A program made the position numbers and the translations under genes. A DNA stretch of 14,828 bases from NCBI GenBank assembly GCA_946482655.1, contig CAMLSA010000080.1, forward strand, positions 1-14,828, given 5' to 3'. Numbering within the stretch: the stretch's first letter is position 1; each line of letters starts with the position of its first letter. This DNA is from an uncultured Sphingomonas sp. (GTDB lineage: Bacteria; Pseudomonadota; Alphaproteobacteria; Sphingomonadales; Sphingomonadaceae). The notes under the pieces were generated by a model, which ran no database searches, was not told the origin of the DNA, and saw nothing but the letters and a program-made list of their open reading frames with translations. Positions 14,756 to 14,828 of the stretch are shown here, piece after piece.

Positions 14756-14828
14756 ATGACCGCCACTGCCACGGAATGGCGCGCCAATTGGCCGCTCGTT
14801 CTCGCCTCCACCATGGGGATGGCGCTCG
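14756..14828 (+). CDS. Second MFS transporter, N-terminal fragment
   Basis: These are only the first 24 codons of a gene cut by the right edge. The ATG at 14756 has AAGGAGG (14744-14750) 5 bases upstream. The start contains EWRANWPLVLASTMGMAL, which lines up with REWKAGWPVVASSFLGAYL at the start of the preceding MFS protein, so it is probably a tandem paralogue. The shared feature is a short hydrophilic lead, E-W-x-x-x-W-P, then the first membrane helix. Too little sequence is present for more. Confidence 0.7.
   Translation, partial: MTATATEWRANWPLVLASTMGMAL

Overview
The window looks like chromosomal DNA from a GC-rich alphaproteobacterium, most likely a sphingomonad (Sphingomonas, Sphingobium, Novosphingobium or a relative). 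This rests on the TonB-dependent receptor with its TonB box DDIVVTARKRD, the NodT-type outer-membrane lipoprotein, the Nu-class glutathione S-transferase, and a TonB receptor beside MFS and SDR genes, a common sphingomonad catabolic layout. The genus is inference. I saw no tRNA, rRNA, insertion sequence or CRISPR array.

Left part (1-6911), solvent and drug defence. The 5' part of a YfcG-like glutathione S-transferase gene runs off the left edge on the minus strand. Upstream of it, also on the minus strand, is a complete tripartite RND efflux operon. Its order is membrane fusion protein (start 6218), AcrB/MexB-type pump (start 5069) and NodT-family outer-membrane channel (start 1932). Spacings are tight: 6 bp between the first two genes and a 4-bp ATGA overlap between the last two. 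Divergent from it is a TetR/AcrR-family regulator (GTG start at 6330). The 111-bp divergent intergenic region holds a perfect 18-bp palindrome (6248-6265), the best candidate for the repressor operator. The inferred circuit is the common one: TetR represses the pump, and probably itself, until a ligand releases it.

Middle part (6912-9215). A 468-residue calcium-binding RTX protein is built almost entirely of nonapeptide GGxGxDxUx repeats followed by a short serralysin-like C-terminal region that probably carries a type I secretion signal. It has no evident effector domain, and no type I secretion genes lie in the window. Seven consecutive nonapeptides (63 residues) are duplicated in tandem. 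Downstream is about 600 bp without a convincing gene, apart from a possible 45-codon ORF with a good ribosome binding site.

Right part (9216-14828), uptake and metabolism of an unidentified organic compound. In order on the plus strand are a classical SDR dehydrogenase, a 769-bp AT-richer intergenic region, a TonB-dependent receptor, an MFS transporter, and the first 24 codons of a second MFS protein that resembles the first at its N-terminus. A plausible reading is that the receptor brings a substrate across the outer membrane, the MFS proteins move it across the inner membrane and the SDR oxidises or reduces it. The substrate cannot be read from the sequence. The 12-mer ATATCCGAATAT occurs about 400 bp upstream of the SDR gene and about 440 bp upstream of the receptor gene. 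Extended to 18 bp and read in opposite orientations, the two sites agree at 16 of 18 positions, so they are candidate operators for a shared regulator.

No clearly new biological system is evident. The most distinctive items are the effector-less RTX protein with its internal duplication, the shared palindromic element in the catabolic cluster, and the perfect TetR operator.
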